Assembly: GCA_008000375.1 (NCBI GenBank)
Contig: SMOI01000067.1
Location: 57,249-121,248 of the forward strand
DNA length: 64,000 nucleotides
Reading direction: 5' to 3'
Source: Poteriospumella lacustris
Taxonomy: Eukaryota > Sar > Chrysophyceae > Chromulinales > Dinobryaceae
Shown here: piece after piece, positions 11,162 through 24,061 of the stretch
Numbering within the stretch: the stretch's first letter is position 1
Layout of the letters: the number at the start of each line of letters is the position of its first letter
The notes under the pieces: generated by a model
Told to the model about the DNA's origin: nothing
The model's database searches: none
Seen by the model: only the letters and a program-made list of their open reading frames with translations
Position numbers and translations under genes: made by a program

Positions 11162-12392
11162 ATGGCTGATTGGTTGGGAAGTGTGAAGGATATTGTTTCG
11201 TTTGCTGCTGCTGACAGCAAAGCCATTCTCGGCCTCGGAGCTTCTACCGTAGCGCTTGGTTCTATTGTTTCTGTCGCTGGGTACCTTCCTCGAGTCGGAC
11301 TTGGACGAGCACTTTCGCTTGGCTTCAAAAGTTATTTCAAGACTACCTGTCCTTTGTCTGTCAGGAAATCGGATGTCAAGAAGTTGAGTGATTCGCTTCT
11401 GTCGATGGGAAAAGATGACTACATTGCTGTTACTGGTGGGAAAGGAATTGGCAAAACTTGCCTGATCAACACGACTTTGAACCGCCACCTCGGTGTAGTG
11501 CAAATTGGTGTAAGTTGTCTTTCATATTCTATTGCTGTCTGTGTGACTGTTTAAATAATATGTTTGTTGTTTGTAGACTAAATCTGGCGCTGATAAAGAC
11601 CTTATCGTTGATCAAGCCCTTCGCGCACTTACTGGACTGCGATTACTCACGGTTTCAGCAGATGGCAGTGCTCGTCGTTTGCTATTCTTCTATTCTATCC
11701 TGTTTAAGCGCTCCCCAATTGTGGTGATTCGTGTCCCAGAGAGATTGAGCGGTCAGAAGTATGCGGATGTTCCCGCTGCTGCAAGAGAGTTGGCAGATGA
11801 ATATGGTTTGAGAGTTGTTGTGGACGGTTCACCGAACTCTATACCCCCAGAACTTCTCGCAACAGAACGAGAAATAGTATTTGCTGTTGAGCCAATGTCC
11901 AAAGAACTGATGGAATCTGTTCCTGAATTTAAAGACTTGATCGACTTCCTCAAAAGTCACAATCTCGACGAACCTGTCTGGAAGGTGCTTGGGGGCTCAC
12001 CAATTCACTACAAGAAATTGAACGCACTTGTCGTCAACATGTTGTCTCTGCGTAACACTGCCACTGACGAAATTGTGAATCAAGTGAAGGATCATCTTGA
12101 ATCAGTTCTTCTTAAAGCTTTCACCAAGACTGTTCTCAGCAGCAGTGCAAACACGAAGCACATTATCAACATCTTCAGAGAGAAACAAACAACCAAGATT
12201 CCAAAGGCAGAGCTGGAAGCCATGGGTTTCCCATTGGACTATCCCAACAAAGTGTTTCGTGATGTCTTTGTTGCAAAGGAGGACTTGTATATTGTTCCTT
12301 CCTCTCCAGCTGTTTCCTTGATCATCTCGGAGAATGTTCAAAATGGTGCTGGAGTTCGTGAATTGCGAGACAAGTTGTTCAAACCTGCATGA
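11162..12392 (+). CDS. P-loop NTPase of unrecognised family, copy C
   Basis: Exons 11162-11509 and 11577-12392, 67-nt intron, 387 residues, Walker A GGKGIGKT. Nearly identical to A and B. Near the C-terminus it has ENVQNGAGV, shared with copy D, where A and B have ENVQSAAGV. Its ATG follows the flank GACCGAAAAACAAA. The TIR element sits about 120 bp upstream and has displaced the more distal part of the 5' flank, so its expression may differ from A and B. That last point is inference. Confidence 0.7.
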
Positions 12393-12483
12393 GAGCCATC
12401 AATATACGTAGTTCATGTGTCTTCTTTCAGTGTCATAGGCTTCGTAGGAACTAACTAAATATATCACAATCAACCATTTTGTT

Positions 12484-12716
12484 AGCTGTTCGAGTAGTGT
12501 GCAGAGTCAATCGCATCGCCATCGAGAGACGACTTCCGATGCGGCGAAAGCGAGAGCCACGGGGCTGTCGCGTCACAAACAATTGACGATCAAACAATTG
12601 ACGATCATTTTGTGGTCAAGAACGAACCGGCGTCGTGAAGGCAGAAGCGCTGGATGCCTCGTTGGCAGCCACCACCGCAACGACGTTGTCCTCATCACCG
12701 TTGGGACGTAAACGTC
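12484..12716 (+). pseudogene. short LRR-gene fragment downstream of NTPase copy C
   Basis: Matches about 43310-43535 of the LRR gene (VQSQSHRHRETTSDAAKA region). A local tandem duplication of CAAACAATTGACGATC, substitutions and frame changes are present. It is on the same strand as copy C, whereas in the parent locus the LRR gene converges on the NTPase, so this fragment has been inverted or was inserted separately. Confidence 0.7.
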
Positions 12717-12991
12717 CGATGGGAGGGAAAACAGAAAAACATAAACAGGGGTCAAAAAAGCACCAAATGACGTAGCTCGCGTTCAACTTGGTGTGTCCGA
12801 CGGTCGTTTGTAACAATACGAAGCTCGTCAATCATGAGAACCAATCTCCAGTAGAAAAATAAAGAATACATAGCCAAGCAGCAGAAGCGAAGATAGTTCG
12901 CAGTGTTGCGTTTCACTTGAACAAGCGTCAAGACGCAGGATGGTATCTCCATCCACTTCGTCACACCCCATATTATAGTGGTGGGCACATG
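12717..12991. other. short intergenic region, nothing recognised
   Basis: Contains no supported gene. It lies between the LRR fragment and the 3' end of the GT90-like gene. Confidence 0.5.
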
Positions 12992-14563
12992 TTATATGCG
13001 ACAATCGCGATTGGACACTTCCCGGGGTGAAAACCCATCGTCAGCGTCGTCACCCATGCCAGAGGCTACGGCTTCCATGGCATGCAATGCGTAGCAGTAA
13101 TAATCTTCAATACGGAGATAGGATCGCGCAAAGGCACGTGCATTCGCGGCGAGCTGTTGTGCCAAGTCGTCGTGCTCACGCAGCCATCGGACTTTCCGCA
13201 CCAAATCTGCACTTGAATATGACAAGGGCACGTAATGCACCCATGGAATCAAACGCGCAGAGAAATGATACCGCAACGAACTTTCTTGCAACAATATGAC
13301 TGCACCGGAGTGTGCCAATAACTCCGCCAATCGGCCGGACGTCGCCTCACCGTCCATGGCCAACATCACCACCACATATTTGTAATGGCCTGGAAAATAA
13401 GGACGCGACTTTGCAAAAGGCAACAGCGCTTTAGCTGACCCTGGCAGCTGCGATCTGATAGCAGGTGCAGCTGAATCAGTGGGATGGAACTTTTCTGCAT
13501 CTTTGGAGGTAATCCGTTTCTCACGCAACGTCGGGTTCAAAGGAAAGATCTCATCCCCATCGGAAAGACCGAAAGCAACATCAAATAGATCCGGATCGGC
13601 AGTAGCGGCATCGAAAGCATACTGACGAATTGGGCTCCAGGATCCGAAGTAAGCTGCCTTCGGTAACCGCTCCGCCCAAGGTCGCTGACCCGTTAGATGC
13701 TCGATAACAGTTTCATTGTTTGCACCTGAACCCATCATATTCTCCTTTCTGGTCATGAAAAAGACGTTGTACGCATCACGAATCGATTCCATCCATGGCC
13801 ACGGGATATTGCCCAACCCCAATTGCGCCGTCGGTGAAAACGCAGGAAACGGGACATTCCAGGGCAAAAACGGCTGTTCAGTGCCCATAAAGAATGTGGC
13901 ATTGGGCATATCTGACGCTTTCGCACTAATGTACTCAATCAAGGCTAAATGGCGCTGGAAAAAGCCGTCGTGATAATCTTTGGCAGATTGATCCAACCGG
14001 GTCAGTGGACCAAACGGCCAATCTTCAAAGAGAGCGCCGTTTAGAATGCGATACATTCGGAATTGTTGAAACCCACTGTAGTTGTCTTCTCCGAAGCGTT
14101 TCTTATCGTAATTTCCTCGCCGATATTCTTGAAGGAGCTGTTGGCATCTTTCCCAAGGCTTACATCGAGTTTCAGCCCAAATCGCAGCCAATTCAATCGT
14201 CTCACGCGTGACTGGAATCCGTTGCATTATGCTGATACTACCTGTGTGTTCATCTAAATCAGGTTCATTCTTGGTGCACTGCAGAAGTCGCTTAATTTCT
14301 TCTCGAGGGATCTTCTTCGAGGATCTGCGAACTTGCTTCAAATCGCACACATGCTGTGGGACAGCACCAAGCAACGATAATCGGCCCGTCGACACGGGTA
14401 ACTTTGTTCCCATAATCATATCATGATAAGCCCGGATCGCGACGGGATAGATTTTGTCCGGGTATTGGAATGAGTCGCTCTGATCCGACACCGCATTAAC
14501 AAGCCATGAACACAGGCCAATTGCCCAGCACCATACGATCCAATTCCTCGTCCTTAAAACCAT
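12992..14563 (-). CDS. GT90/CAP10-like glycosyltransferase
   Basis: Intronless, 523 residues. The N-terminus has a hydrophobic segment (about residues 7-25, WIVWCWAIGLCSWLV) expected to act as a signal peptide or type II membrane anchor, so the enzyme probably works in the ER or Golgi. The C-terminal half follows the CAP10/GT90 pattern: LPKAAYFGSWSPIRQ near residue 308, then YKYVVVMLAMDGEATSGRL near 393, PWVHYVPL, and a final helical region with YYCYAL. GT90 enzymes add xylose or glucose to glycans or proteins (fungal Cap10p, animal POGLUTs); the donor and acceptor cannot be read here. The usual KYxxxxDGxxxS block is slightly altered (an extra residue pair before DG). Confidence 0.8.
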   Translation of the reverse strand: MVLRTRNWIVWCWAIGLCSWLVNAVSDQSDSFQYPDKIYPVAIRAYHDMIMGTKLPVSTGRLSLLGAVPQHVCDLKQVRRSSKKIPREEIKRLLQCTKNEPDLDEHTGSISIMQRIPVTRETIELAAIWAETRCKPWERCQQLLQEYRRGNYDKKRFGEDNYSGFQQFRMYRILNGALFEDWPFGPLTRLDQSAKDYHDGFFQRHLALIEYISAKASDMPNATFFMGTEQPFLPWNVPFPAFSPTAQLGLGNIPWPWMESIRDAYNVFFMTRKENMMGSGANNETVIEHLTGQRPWAERLPKAAYFGSWSPIRQYAFDAATADPDLFDVAFGLSDGDEIFPLNPTLREKRITSKDAEKFHPTDSAAPAIRSQLPGSAKALLPFAKSRPYFPGHYKYVVVMLAMDGEATSGRLAELLAHSGAVILLQESSLRYHFSARLIPWVHYVPLSYSSADLVRKVRWLREHDDLAQQLAANARAFARSYLRIEDYYCYALHAMEAVASGMGDDADDGFSPREVSNRDCRI

Positions 14564-14994
14564 TCTTGAACAACATACATTCTTGTGGTGTAAATATCTC
14601 GGTTGACGATTGAGAGAATGGTGAAATATCTGTCAACTACCAGTAACAAGCAGTCATCTCATCTCGTCATCATCATCGATCTATCAAAACGAAAAAGGCG
14701 TTTCAAATGAAAAATGCTCATGTACTAAAGAGGCATCTAACTGTATCTATGTTTGGTAATGTAATGATAAAAAGCGTACTACTTGCTCGCCTTGTGCGGG
14801 AAAGCGCAGCGGGTGGCGAGACGTTGATGATGATCAGGCGAGCATGGAGAGAGACAAAGCAAGCAGGCTTTGGGCTTCGTGTGCGAAGAAAAGCACGGTT
14901 AAGTCAATGAAGAGCATCTCTGGACACAAAGTAAACTTATTCCACTTGCCCATTTTATCGAGTCGATCATTATTGGGAGCAAGTAACGCAAACA
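14564..14994. other. divergent intergenic region
   Basis: 431 bp between two divergently transcribed genes. It presumably holds both promoters; no specific element is identifiable. Confidence 0.4.
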
Positions 14995-17900
14995 ATGTCA
15001 CAAGAATTCTACTCGTACGACGTAAGCACAGAGTACGATGACGACCAGCTTCATTATCATGAAGACCGGCATCAAGAAGTTCCCATGGGAGAAGCATCCA
15101 AAGATCTTAAAGGTTTGAGTTCATCTGCTGCGAAAGATCGCAAGAAGGGCTTCTTTTCTCGGTTATTCTCTTCCAAACCGAAAGAAAAGGGGAGTCATAC
15201 ACCGTCGCTAATAAAGCAAATGAGCCAAAAGACACCCAACAAGACAGCAACTGGGAAGCAACGAAGTCAAAGTGCTCCGAGAATGAAAGTCTCTAGTTGG
15301 CAGGAGAAAACTAGTACAGAACATGAGAAGCAACAGTTTCGGGCTATGCAGCAGGCAGCTCGAATGGAACGAAACGTGACTCCAGAGGTATGTAAGCAGC
15401 ACCACAGTTTGGTTGTGCCATTATATGAAATGATATGATCTTACCTTCAATGGTATGATTTCAGCGACGAGGAAGCTTTGATCTGCAACCCTACGAAGAT
15501 TTGGGCGATGTGGATGTGTCACCCGTGAGTTTCTACGGTTCTTCTTTCCATCAAAGTATGGATGACTACCATGGTCCGTCATTGTACGACCGAGAAGTCG
15601 TCGTAGGAGGAACCAAAGAACCACCACCGCAACCGTATTACTTGCAGACGTACAATCAGTTGATGCAACAACGGAATCAGCAACATCAAAAGTTTCAGCA
15701 GCAGAAACAACACTTGCAACCACCGCCATTCCAACAGCATCAAATGCATCATAATTTTGCACCGCAAAATGCAGTGCGTTCAACCATTCAACGCTCTGAA
15801 AACAACAGTGGTATCAGTACACCCACCGAAGAGAATATCTCCCGCGTCAACTCTCATGAAGTCAGTGGGGATCCCGGCTTAGAAGACCCTGCCGTACAAG
15901 CGTTTATGGAAAAACGTCGCATGAAGAAAGAACGATCACGTGAAGATAAATTAATGCGGGAAATGTTACAAGAGGCTGCCTTTATGGGTGTGTCACCCAG
16001 TAAGCTGGTGGCATCGGATGTGTCCACAGTGGAAGAGAAGTCCACCACGTACCCAGGTCGGCCGTACCCCGATGCATCTCAGTTCCATCACGTAGCACCT
16101 ATTCAACAACAGCAACAATCCAGACGCCCTTCCCAGACTGGAAACTACCCTAATCCTCCTACAGGATTGATGGAATTGGCGTCGAAATCGAATGACTCGT
16201 ACGATCGAGGTCTCGCACGGTCGTCAGATGGCCCGTATGCTGCCCATGCGCAGCCCAAGCAACGACCGTTGCATCCTCATGAAGAGAATCAGTTCTACGC
16301 GCCGCCGCAACATCAGCATCACCATCCTCATCATCAGAATCCTTCGTCTGCGCTACTGGCCAGTAGATCGAACGACAGCTACGACCGACCGTTGCCTCCG
16401 CCCGATGCGTTGAAGTCGCGACCGTTGCCATCGCAGCCGGTGTCGCCACCTCTACCTGTCCATGATCCTGTTGCGCCACCTGTTGCCCCAGCTCCCCTTG
16501 TTACAACCGTTCCTAAGGCCACCGTAGCACTACAACAAGCACCTGCACCTCCTGTGGCTGCTGCTACTACTGCTCCGATGACAGCCCCCGTGTCGGTGGC
16601 CACCTCCGCGGGTGTCCCCGTCCCAGATCTGCCCCCACACCCCCTGCATGACTTCGTTGGCATCCCCAAAGGCGTCCAGTTCGATACGCTGCATGTCATG
16701 CACCACGAAAACGCAGAAATCCTCAAAATTGCCGCGGCGTTGCTGCAGAAAGCACGTCGTCATCCGCAGCTTCCCAAAGCGGACGGCATTCCCCGCGAAG
16801 TTGCGGCTGCACAATTGGCGACCATGTGGTTGAATCAAGCGACGTTTGTGCGTCGTCGAGCAGGTCCAGAAGGTGCGAGTTCTTCGGGGAAGGTGTCATC
16901 GCAGGGGCAAGGAAGACCGGCCATGGTCCCGTTTCCAAAGGCGCCACTGTCTCGTCCAGCGGATCCGGCCAAAGCGAGAAAAGATCCGTCGCCAACGTCG
17001 AAGTTACCAGTGAATAACGCCAGTGGTGGGACGACTACTACTGCCAATAGTAAAAACGGTAATGCTGCGATGACCACGTCCAGTGGCGTGCCTGCGGCGG
17101 TGGAGTCGTTGACTGCGTCGCCCTCCGCGGCGTCTCCGGAACAGCAACGCCCTGCATCCCTGCCCGTGGAGACTCAGGTGTACCAACCGCAGCAGCAGCC
17201 GCTACCGCCGCCGCCTCACCATCCGTCCGCGGCATCGCAACCTTTGCCATTGCCACCGCAACACTTCGGTGCCCCATTGCGGTCCACCAAAGAAGCACCT
17301 CACCAATCGGCTCCCAACGTCGCGTACGAGCGACAACCATCTCCCGCTCAGCTCCCACCATCGCAGGCGTCTCAACAGTATCAGGCACCATCGACGCCTC
17401 CTCCCCCTCCCCTTCCTCTTCCTTCGCAACCAGCGGCAGTCTCCACTATCATCAGCCATTATGAGTACCTCGCCCGCTCAGGGAGTCGAGACTATACCCC
17501 CGACGGAGGTCCAGGATCGCCGTATCTCACCCCATCGGCGTTGCATGATTCGCCTCCTGGGGGTCAACGTGCCGGGGGACGTAAAATCATGCGAGTCCCG
17601 GTGGCTGACGACCCTGTCCATCAACAACCACCGCAACAGCAGCAGCAGCCACAGCCACAACGCCGGCCATCACCGATGGGTATGATGCGTCCAGAGTACG
17701 CCCGTGAACGAGCGGGCAGTGAAGGTCGCTTGTACGAAGATGTGTCTCGACCCGGCATGATGTCTCGTCAAACATCGACCAACAATGCACCTCCGCCCTT
17801 GTTGCAGCAGATGTCCAAACGTGGCTACTCCCAACAGCAGCAACAGCAACAGCAGATGCAGCATTCGTACGATGCCTACGATGCACCCCCGACCCAGTAT

Positions 17901-18293
17901 CAACAGCAACAACAACAGCCACAGTATCCAGTGGCCACAGGACGTGGCTACGACAGCTACGACGTCTACGACGATGAAGATGAATTTGCCGCGGCGATGG
18001 CTGTCCCTCCGCTGAGCAGTAGCAGTCGCAATGTGTCGACCGGCAATGCTCCCAGTGGCTATTATGCGGGTGGTTATTCGAATGGTGCGATGAACAACGG
18101 TGGGGCGCATCCGGCATTGCATCACCATGCGTCGTCGTTGTCGGCGACGTCGGCGACGTCGCATATGGCCAATACGGTCGTGACGGCCAATGGTAGCTGG
18201 GTGTGCAAGTACTGTACGTTGATCAACGACACGACACACTCGCGTTGCTCTGCCTGCGAAGCGCCTCGTAGTAAAGGACCGTTGATTGTCTAA
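14995..18293 (+). CDS. Gln/Pro-rich protein with C-terminal RanBP2-type zinc finger
   Basis: Two exons: 14995-15387 and 15465-18293 (77-nt intron, GTATGT...TTTCAG), 1,073 residues. Most of the protein is low complexity: Gln/Pro/His-rich stretches, poly-Gln runs, and Ser-Asn-Asp-Ser-Tyr-Asp-Arg motifs repeated near residues 230-320. The last ~30 residues form a RanBP2/NZF-type zinc finger, W-x-C-x2-C-x10-C-x2-C (SWVCKYC...CSAC). Such fingers bind ubiquitin or single-stranded RNA. The basic, Ser-rich N-terminus (KKGFFSRLFSSKPKEK) could be a membrane- or nucleic-acid-binding patch. A scaffold role is plausible but not shown by sequence. Confidence 0.75.
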
Positions 18294-19348
18294 TAAAGTC
18301 CCAAGTCGTAGTGGTGGCGACGCATATATCACCTGCCGTTTTGAGCACTGCTGTCCCTCCTGTCCACCACCACCACGCCCTCTTCTCCCCTGCACCAGAT
18401 CGTGGCATTACACGCTCCGCTCCCCCCATTGTGTCTACATTCGTTTCGTTAGTCACCCTCTTCTCCTTCTTGCGCTCTTCTCTTCCTCTGCTGTTCTCGT
18501 CCTCAATCTACCGTCGCTGCTGCTGATGATGGTGCCATGTTGTTTCCCCTTCCGCGTACAGTACCCGGTCTGTGTGCTCGTTGTCGGTTGATTTGCTGTT
18601 GCATTGGTATGCACTTGCAATGGACCGCGAAGACGATGGACATTCACCGTTGGAGACGTGGTTTAGGTAGTCCAGGAGGTGGATTGGTGGACAGGGGAGA
18701 GGGTGATGCTCGCGTAGGGGACAGATAGATACGTTATGGTTTTTCGCTTATTCGTTGGCGCTCTCGTTCTTGCTTTCTACTCGTGACCACGTTCCTCGCG
18801 TGGGGATTTTCAAACTGAAATCGGTTTTTTGTTGTTCTTTTATTTATTCTGCTTTTGCTGCTCTTCTGATGGGATCTTTCTTTCTGCTGCTGCTGCTGGC
18901 ACTTGACGACGCTGTCACTTGGTTGCACACCAGACGCTGTCCCGACCACCTCTGCCTGCTCTCTGTCTCTCCTCTGTCTATCACCTCTATACACTGCATA
19001 CATGTATGATGACTCTTGTTCTTTCTCGCAATCCAGTTGTTTTTGGGGTATTGACGCTTTCTTTCTCTCGCCCTCTATGGATCCCAGTCTCCATCGGCTT
19101 CATTTGACGCTGCTATACGGTGTTGTCGACGTCGTTTCGGTCATGTTTTATGGTAAATTGCAAAGTACATTCCAAGTCATCGGATTCACTGTTTTTACAT
19201 GTAGGGTGTGTGTAGAGTATCGAATACAGACCACTACTTAAGAGGAAATGATTCACCGACAAGAGAACCATGAAGAGCTATGTATGGCAAATGTGTTGTC
19301 GTCGATTGCGCTGAAGAGATGGGGGAGGTGTATGGCTGGTTCATCACG
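18294..19348. other. intergenic region between convergent genes
   Basis: About 1.05 kb, pyrimidine-rich on the plus strand. Contains no supported gene, only short chance frames, and should contain the 3' UTRs of both neighbours. Confidence 0.5.
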
Positions 19349-19885
19349 TCAGAACATGGCCCGGACCATCGCAAAGGCCAACGACATGCCTATTCCCATC
19401 ACAAAGTATGATTTCATAGCAGATCCCAATGTCTCTCGAGGGGGCTCGGAGTATACTTGCTGTGCAGGAGGTACTTGCAGTTGTTGGGGTTGTACTTGCA
19501 ACTGTGTCACCATCGTTGGTCTTGGAGCGCCAAGCGCAGTGGTTTCATCTGTGTCAGGATTCCACCAATAAACAAGTGCCGAACCATTTGGATCTTTCAC
19601 AGCAACCCAATGTTGCGGTTTGGGTGCACCTAAAGCAGTGGTCTCATTGGTTTCCTTGTTCCAGTAATACACCATCTGGGAACCATTCGGATCTTGCACA
19701 GCAACCCATGGGTTCTGCGAACTCTTGCGAAATTCATCTGTCACCAATGCTTTATTTTCACGCCCATGAGAATGACGCGCAGCATAAAACAAGGAGGCCG
19801 AATAATGCCGCTTTGTTTCCATCAAGGTTCCACCTCGACGAATCATCAACTTGCTGACTTGTCTCACCAGATCCATCTTCTTCAT
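19349..19885 (-). CDS. small protein with two WW domains and C-terminal membrane segment
   Basis: The frame from the first in-frame ATG (19885) to 19349 encodes 178 residues. Two tandem WW-like domains are visible: WVAVQDPNGSQMVYYWN followed by ETTALGAPKP, and WVAVKDPNGSALVYWWN followed by ETTALGAPRP. WW domains bind proline-rich ligands. The end, YFVMGIGMSLAFAMVRAMF, is hydrophobic and looks like a tail anchor. The open frame extends upstream to about 19942 without an ATG, so a further 5' exon is possible. The N-terminal stretch (VRQVSKLMIRRGGT, basic) could be mitochondrial targeting. Confidence 0.65.
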   Translation of the reverse strand: MKKMDLVRQVSKLMIRRGGTLMETKRHYSASLFYAARHSHGRENKALVTDEFRKSSQNPWVAVQDPNGSQMVYYWNKETNETTALGAPKPQHWVAVKDPNGSALVYWWNPDTDETTALGAPRPTMVTQLQVQPQQLQVPPAQQVYSEPPRETLGSAMKSYFVMGIGMSLAFAMVRAMF

Positions 19886-20197
19886 TTGTTTTTTCTCAAT
19901 GCTTCTCCTAACTTGCTCTCTCTGGGCCCTTTCCACACTCAAATGGGAACGATTTCTCCTTCCAATGCAATAATTTTATTCAACTTCTGTTTAGTTTACG
20001 TTGCTTGTCGTTGTTGTGTCGATTTCTCTTTGGGAACTGTGGCGGTTTCAAGTTTTGCTGCATGTTCGTCGTCATCATCATCATCATCATCATCGCCTTC
20101 TTTCTTCTCTCTCGTTCGAACTTGATTGATGACTAGGAACCGGGTGGATAGAATGGTTTAGGAAAAGTAGCAGTACCATAGGAAGGAAGTCATATGC

Positions 20198-23100
20198 ATG
20201 ACCTATTCCGTGGGCTTCTGTCTTCTATGGTTGTATGTGCTCATGTATTCCCGGATCCTGCCAAGAAGTCTCTCATTGGGGAGAACAAACTATTGCCTGT
20301 ATCGTCATCAATCCTTTCGATTGCAACAACGTCTCAATAGCGAGCTATTTCGACCTCAAGAAGATACAGAGTCCGTGTCTAACGCACCAGATGTGATTGA
20401 TCGATTGAAAACCTTTGCTCTACATCACCCGGACCAAACGAAGGACGTCAATTTGTTCAGATCCCTTTTCAAGTTTCCGTTGGATGATTTCCAAGTGAGT
20501 GGTTTTCAATCGCTTCTGGATGACAAGAATGTGATTGTGACTACACCGACCGGATCAGGGAAAACCTTAATTGCCGAGTTGGCCATATACTACGCTTTGA
20601 TGATGGACAGGCGTGTCATCTACACGACGCCGCTCAAGGCGCTGAGCAATCAGAAGTTCTCTGATTTTCAAAAGAAATTTGGCAAAGACCGAGTCGGTTT
20701 AGTAACTGGAGATATTTCCATCAACAGCGATGCTCCTGTCGTGGTTATGACCACGGAAGTCTTCCGAAATAGTTTATATGGCTCCTATCGGGGTCCGCGC
20801 TTATCAAAGTTGTTTGCTGTCTGTTTTGATGAGTTTCATTACATGAATGATCCTGAACGTGGAACCGTCTGGGAAGAATGTATCATTGGATGTCCACCAG
20901 AGACCCGAATTTTAGCGTTGAGCGCGACGATGGGCAATGTGAACGAAGTACAACGATGGTTCTCCACTGTGCATGGTCCAACGGATTTAGTCACGTCCAC
21001 CTATCGCCCTATACCTTTACGATATTATCACGCGTCTAAGAAAGGGTTGTTGCCTTTCTTTGTTGATCCTCACAGTGGTCCCGGTGCGGTCAATGGCATC
21101 GTACGTGATGCCTCCGGGAACTTGGATCGAAAGTGTCTCGTGAATCCAGCGATTGTTGGAAAAGATCGCAACGATCATCACGATCACGACGAGCACCAGC
21201 CTGGGAAATCAAGCAGCAAAGGCAAAGGCAACAAGAAAAGCAAGCATAGTCGTCACCGCGCCCTTCAACACGCCTGGAAAGACATGTCGCTCGCCGATCG
21301 AGCCACGTCCTTCGAGTATGTCGTGGACATGTTACACCGCGAAGACAAATTGCCCGCTATCTTGTTCGTCTTCAGTCGTGCACGATGTACGTCGGCTGCG
21401 AAGGATGTGTTGAAGAGTGGCATTGTCTTGTTGACGCCCGAGGAGCGCACCCACGTGACCAACGCCTTGATCACGTTTATGAAGTCCAATCCCATGATTC
21501 CCATTGCACAGGAAACAGTGAAATGCTTACAGGCGGGCATTGGTGTCCATCATGCAGGATTACTGCCCGTATGGAGACGATTAATCGAACAGTTGTTTTT
21601 GGAGAATAAAATCAAGGTGCTCTTCGCGACCGAAACACTCGCCGCAGGTGCGTTCTGACACTTTTGTGTGTGTATCTGTGTGTGTGCGCGCGCGTGCTAT
21701 GTGGATCCTGCTGTTCTGATGTGGCATCCACCCAATCTCTGCTGTGTATGATGTAGGTATTAACATGCCCGCACGTACGACCGTCTTGCCCCGTTTGACG
21801 AAATACATCGCCCGAACCGGTACCCCGTTGAAAACGAGTGAAATGCTGCAAATGGCGGGTCGTGCAGGTCGTCGTGGTCACGATGTGGAAGGATCCGTGA
21901 TTATTATGCAAAACGATGAAGAAGAGCCATCGTTTGGGCATCGTATTCTGGTCTCCCGCATTGATGGCATCAAATCGCGCTTCCGGGCTTCGTATGGTCT
22001 GACTGTGAAGCTGTTGCAACGGTATACGTTGTCACAGAGTCAGTCGATGTTGGAGCGTGTCTTTGGCGCCTTCTGTTGGCGTGAGCGAATGTCGAAGAGG
22101 TAATTTGGGGTTGGGGGGGGGTCTCTCTCCGCTAAGCGACATGAATAATGCTGATGGATAATGCTCTGTTTTGTGTTAGGAACCCAAAGGGCGGCCGTGG
22201 AGATGGGGCAATGATCGAAACCCATCGCGCGATTTTGGCGAAATACGGATGGAGCGACGCCAGTGAATACTTTCGCCTCGTGCGTCTCTACGACAACGAT
22301 GGTGGTGATGGCGGTGGTGAAGAGGCTACAGCTGCTGCAACCGATTTGTCGACAGATAGCGCGAAGTCCAATGCCTCCTCCTCTTCCGCCTCCTCTTCGT
22401 CCTCCTCCTCGCACGTCGAGGAATGGAAGCAGACGATTGATCGCCATCCGATCACCGTCAATGGTGATGCAGCCGCCGTCCTCGACGCGATGGCGTTTCT
22501 ATTGGCCTCCAACATCACCGATCCCATCGCTTTTGTCGAGGGTGGGACGAGCCCATCTATCGATAGCACCAGCAGTGGCCACAGCAGCAGTGACAGCCGC
22601 ACCAGCGGCAGCAGCAACGGAACACATGCTCTCAGTGCCTCGTCCGGCAAAACGGTGGCGTGGAAAATGTTCCACCGCGTCGCCGATATCCTCGAAGACT
22701 TCTACGCGATTTATCATCGCAACGATGAAGAAGTCGTGGTCTTACCGTTGGGAGAAACCATCGCGAATACGACGGGAGAGAATGAGTTGTGGCTGGCGTT
22801 GCTTTTGCAGCATCCCGTCATCGCGGGCCCCGCCCATGCGACGGCGCTGTTGGAAGAAACGCGACGATTGATCGCCGCCGAGGAACAGCATCGCCTGGAG
22901 ACACCGTCACTGGTCACTTCCTTTGCGATGGCTCCCCGGGATCCCAGCGATCAAGAGTATATCACGGACCAAGCGCAAGCCCTGCGGCGGAGGGTCATGG
23001 ACTACGAGGCCCTGCGCTTCAACGTCTTCCACGCGACCCAGAACCGCTCCTATCCTACTGCGGGTATGGGTGACACGTGGTACGAGGAAGAGGATTTACC

Positions 23101-24061
23101 ACCTGGTTTTGACGTCGAGAACGACTACTACGACGAGGACGAGGACGGTGACAGTAACGGAGACGGTGACGGAGACGTCGACGGAGACGACGATGATGAC
23201 GACGTGGACGCCATGCACAACGATGACGACGGCGGTGGATTGTTGGACGACACGCGTGCCGTGGGCTTTGGTGCATCGCAGGGGCCAGTACCACAGGACG
23301 ACGCATGGGAAATCACCGATCCGTATGACTTTGCGTGTATCGTCGCCGCGACGTTGTACGAAGAGTCGCGGTGGGAAAAGAAAGAGTTCCGTGCTCCTCC
23401 TCCCGAGAACGTTCTCCGTTTCGCTTCCACGATACGACCCATGGTATTGCGGTTGATGTCACAACAAAATCAATCGTTGTCGCCGGACAACGACATGGTC
23501 ATGGACTTCCCCGCGATGTTTTCTACGTCGGTGACCGGTCTGGTGTATTGTTGGGCGTCGGGTCGATTCACCTGGCGGGAATTGTGTCAGTTGACGACGT
23601 TAGATCAAGGAGACTTGTGTCGTTTGTTGCGCCGTACGGTGGATGTCTTACGACAGATTCCCGACATCCCGAATGTGTCGGAGAAGGTGTTGTTGATGTC
23701 GTGGAAGGCGGTGGACGCGATGGATCGTTTTCCGGTGTCCGACGACGGGATGATGGCCGACGACACGATAGTGGCCAATCGATTAGCCATGGAAACGAAG
23801 TTATCGCAGCGACTGGGGTTGGATACCACATCCACGAAGGAGTTGCATGCGATGGGACAGCAATGGAATACGACGCAGACCCGTGGCTCGTACAGCTTTC
23901 GATGGCACAAGAAATTCCGCGCGGCGAAGGGACAAATGAAAGAAGCCACCGTGGATTCTTTGCGAAAATATCGTAATGATGACGAAGGATCCGCCGTTGA
24001 CACTCAACGAAAGGAGAAAGGAAAAAAAAAGAACAAACGACGCCCCCATCGACACCACTAA
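20198..24061 (+). CDS. Ski2-like DExH-box RNA helicase
   Basis: Three exons: 20198-21647, 21757-22099 and 22180-24061, giving 1,224 residues. Motifs of superfamily 2 Ski2-like helicases are in order: TPTGSGKT (Walker A, ~117), TPLKALSNQK (motif Ia), DEFH (motif II, ~211), LSATMGN (motif III, ~246), and in exon 2 GINMPART and QMAGRAGRRG (motif VI). The C-terminal part has an Asp-rich insertion (~residues 940-980) and a DSH-like region (CQLTTLDQGDLCRLLRR). Ski2, Mtr4 and plastid ISE2 belong to this group and unwind RNA for decay or processing. The N-terminal ~60 residues are hydrophobic then Arg-rich without acids, suggesting an organelle-targeting peptide, which would favour an ISE2-like role. 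Confidence 0.85.
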
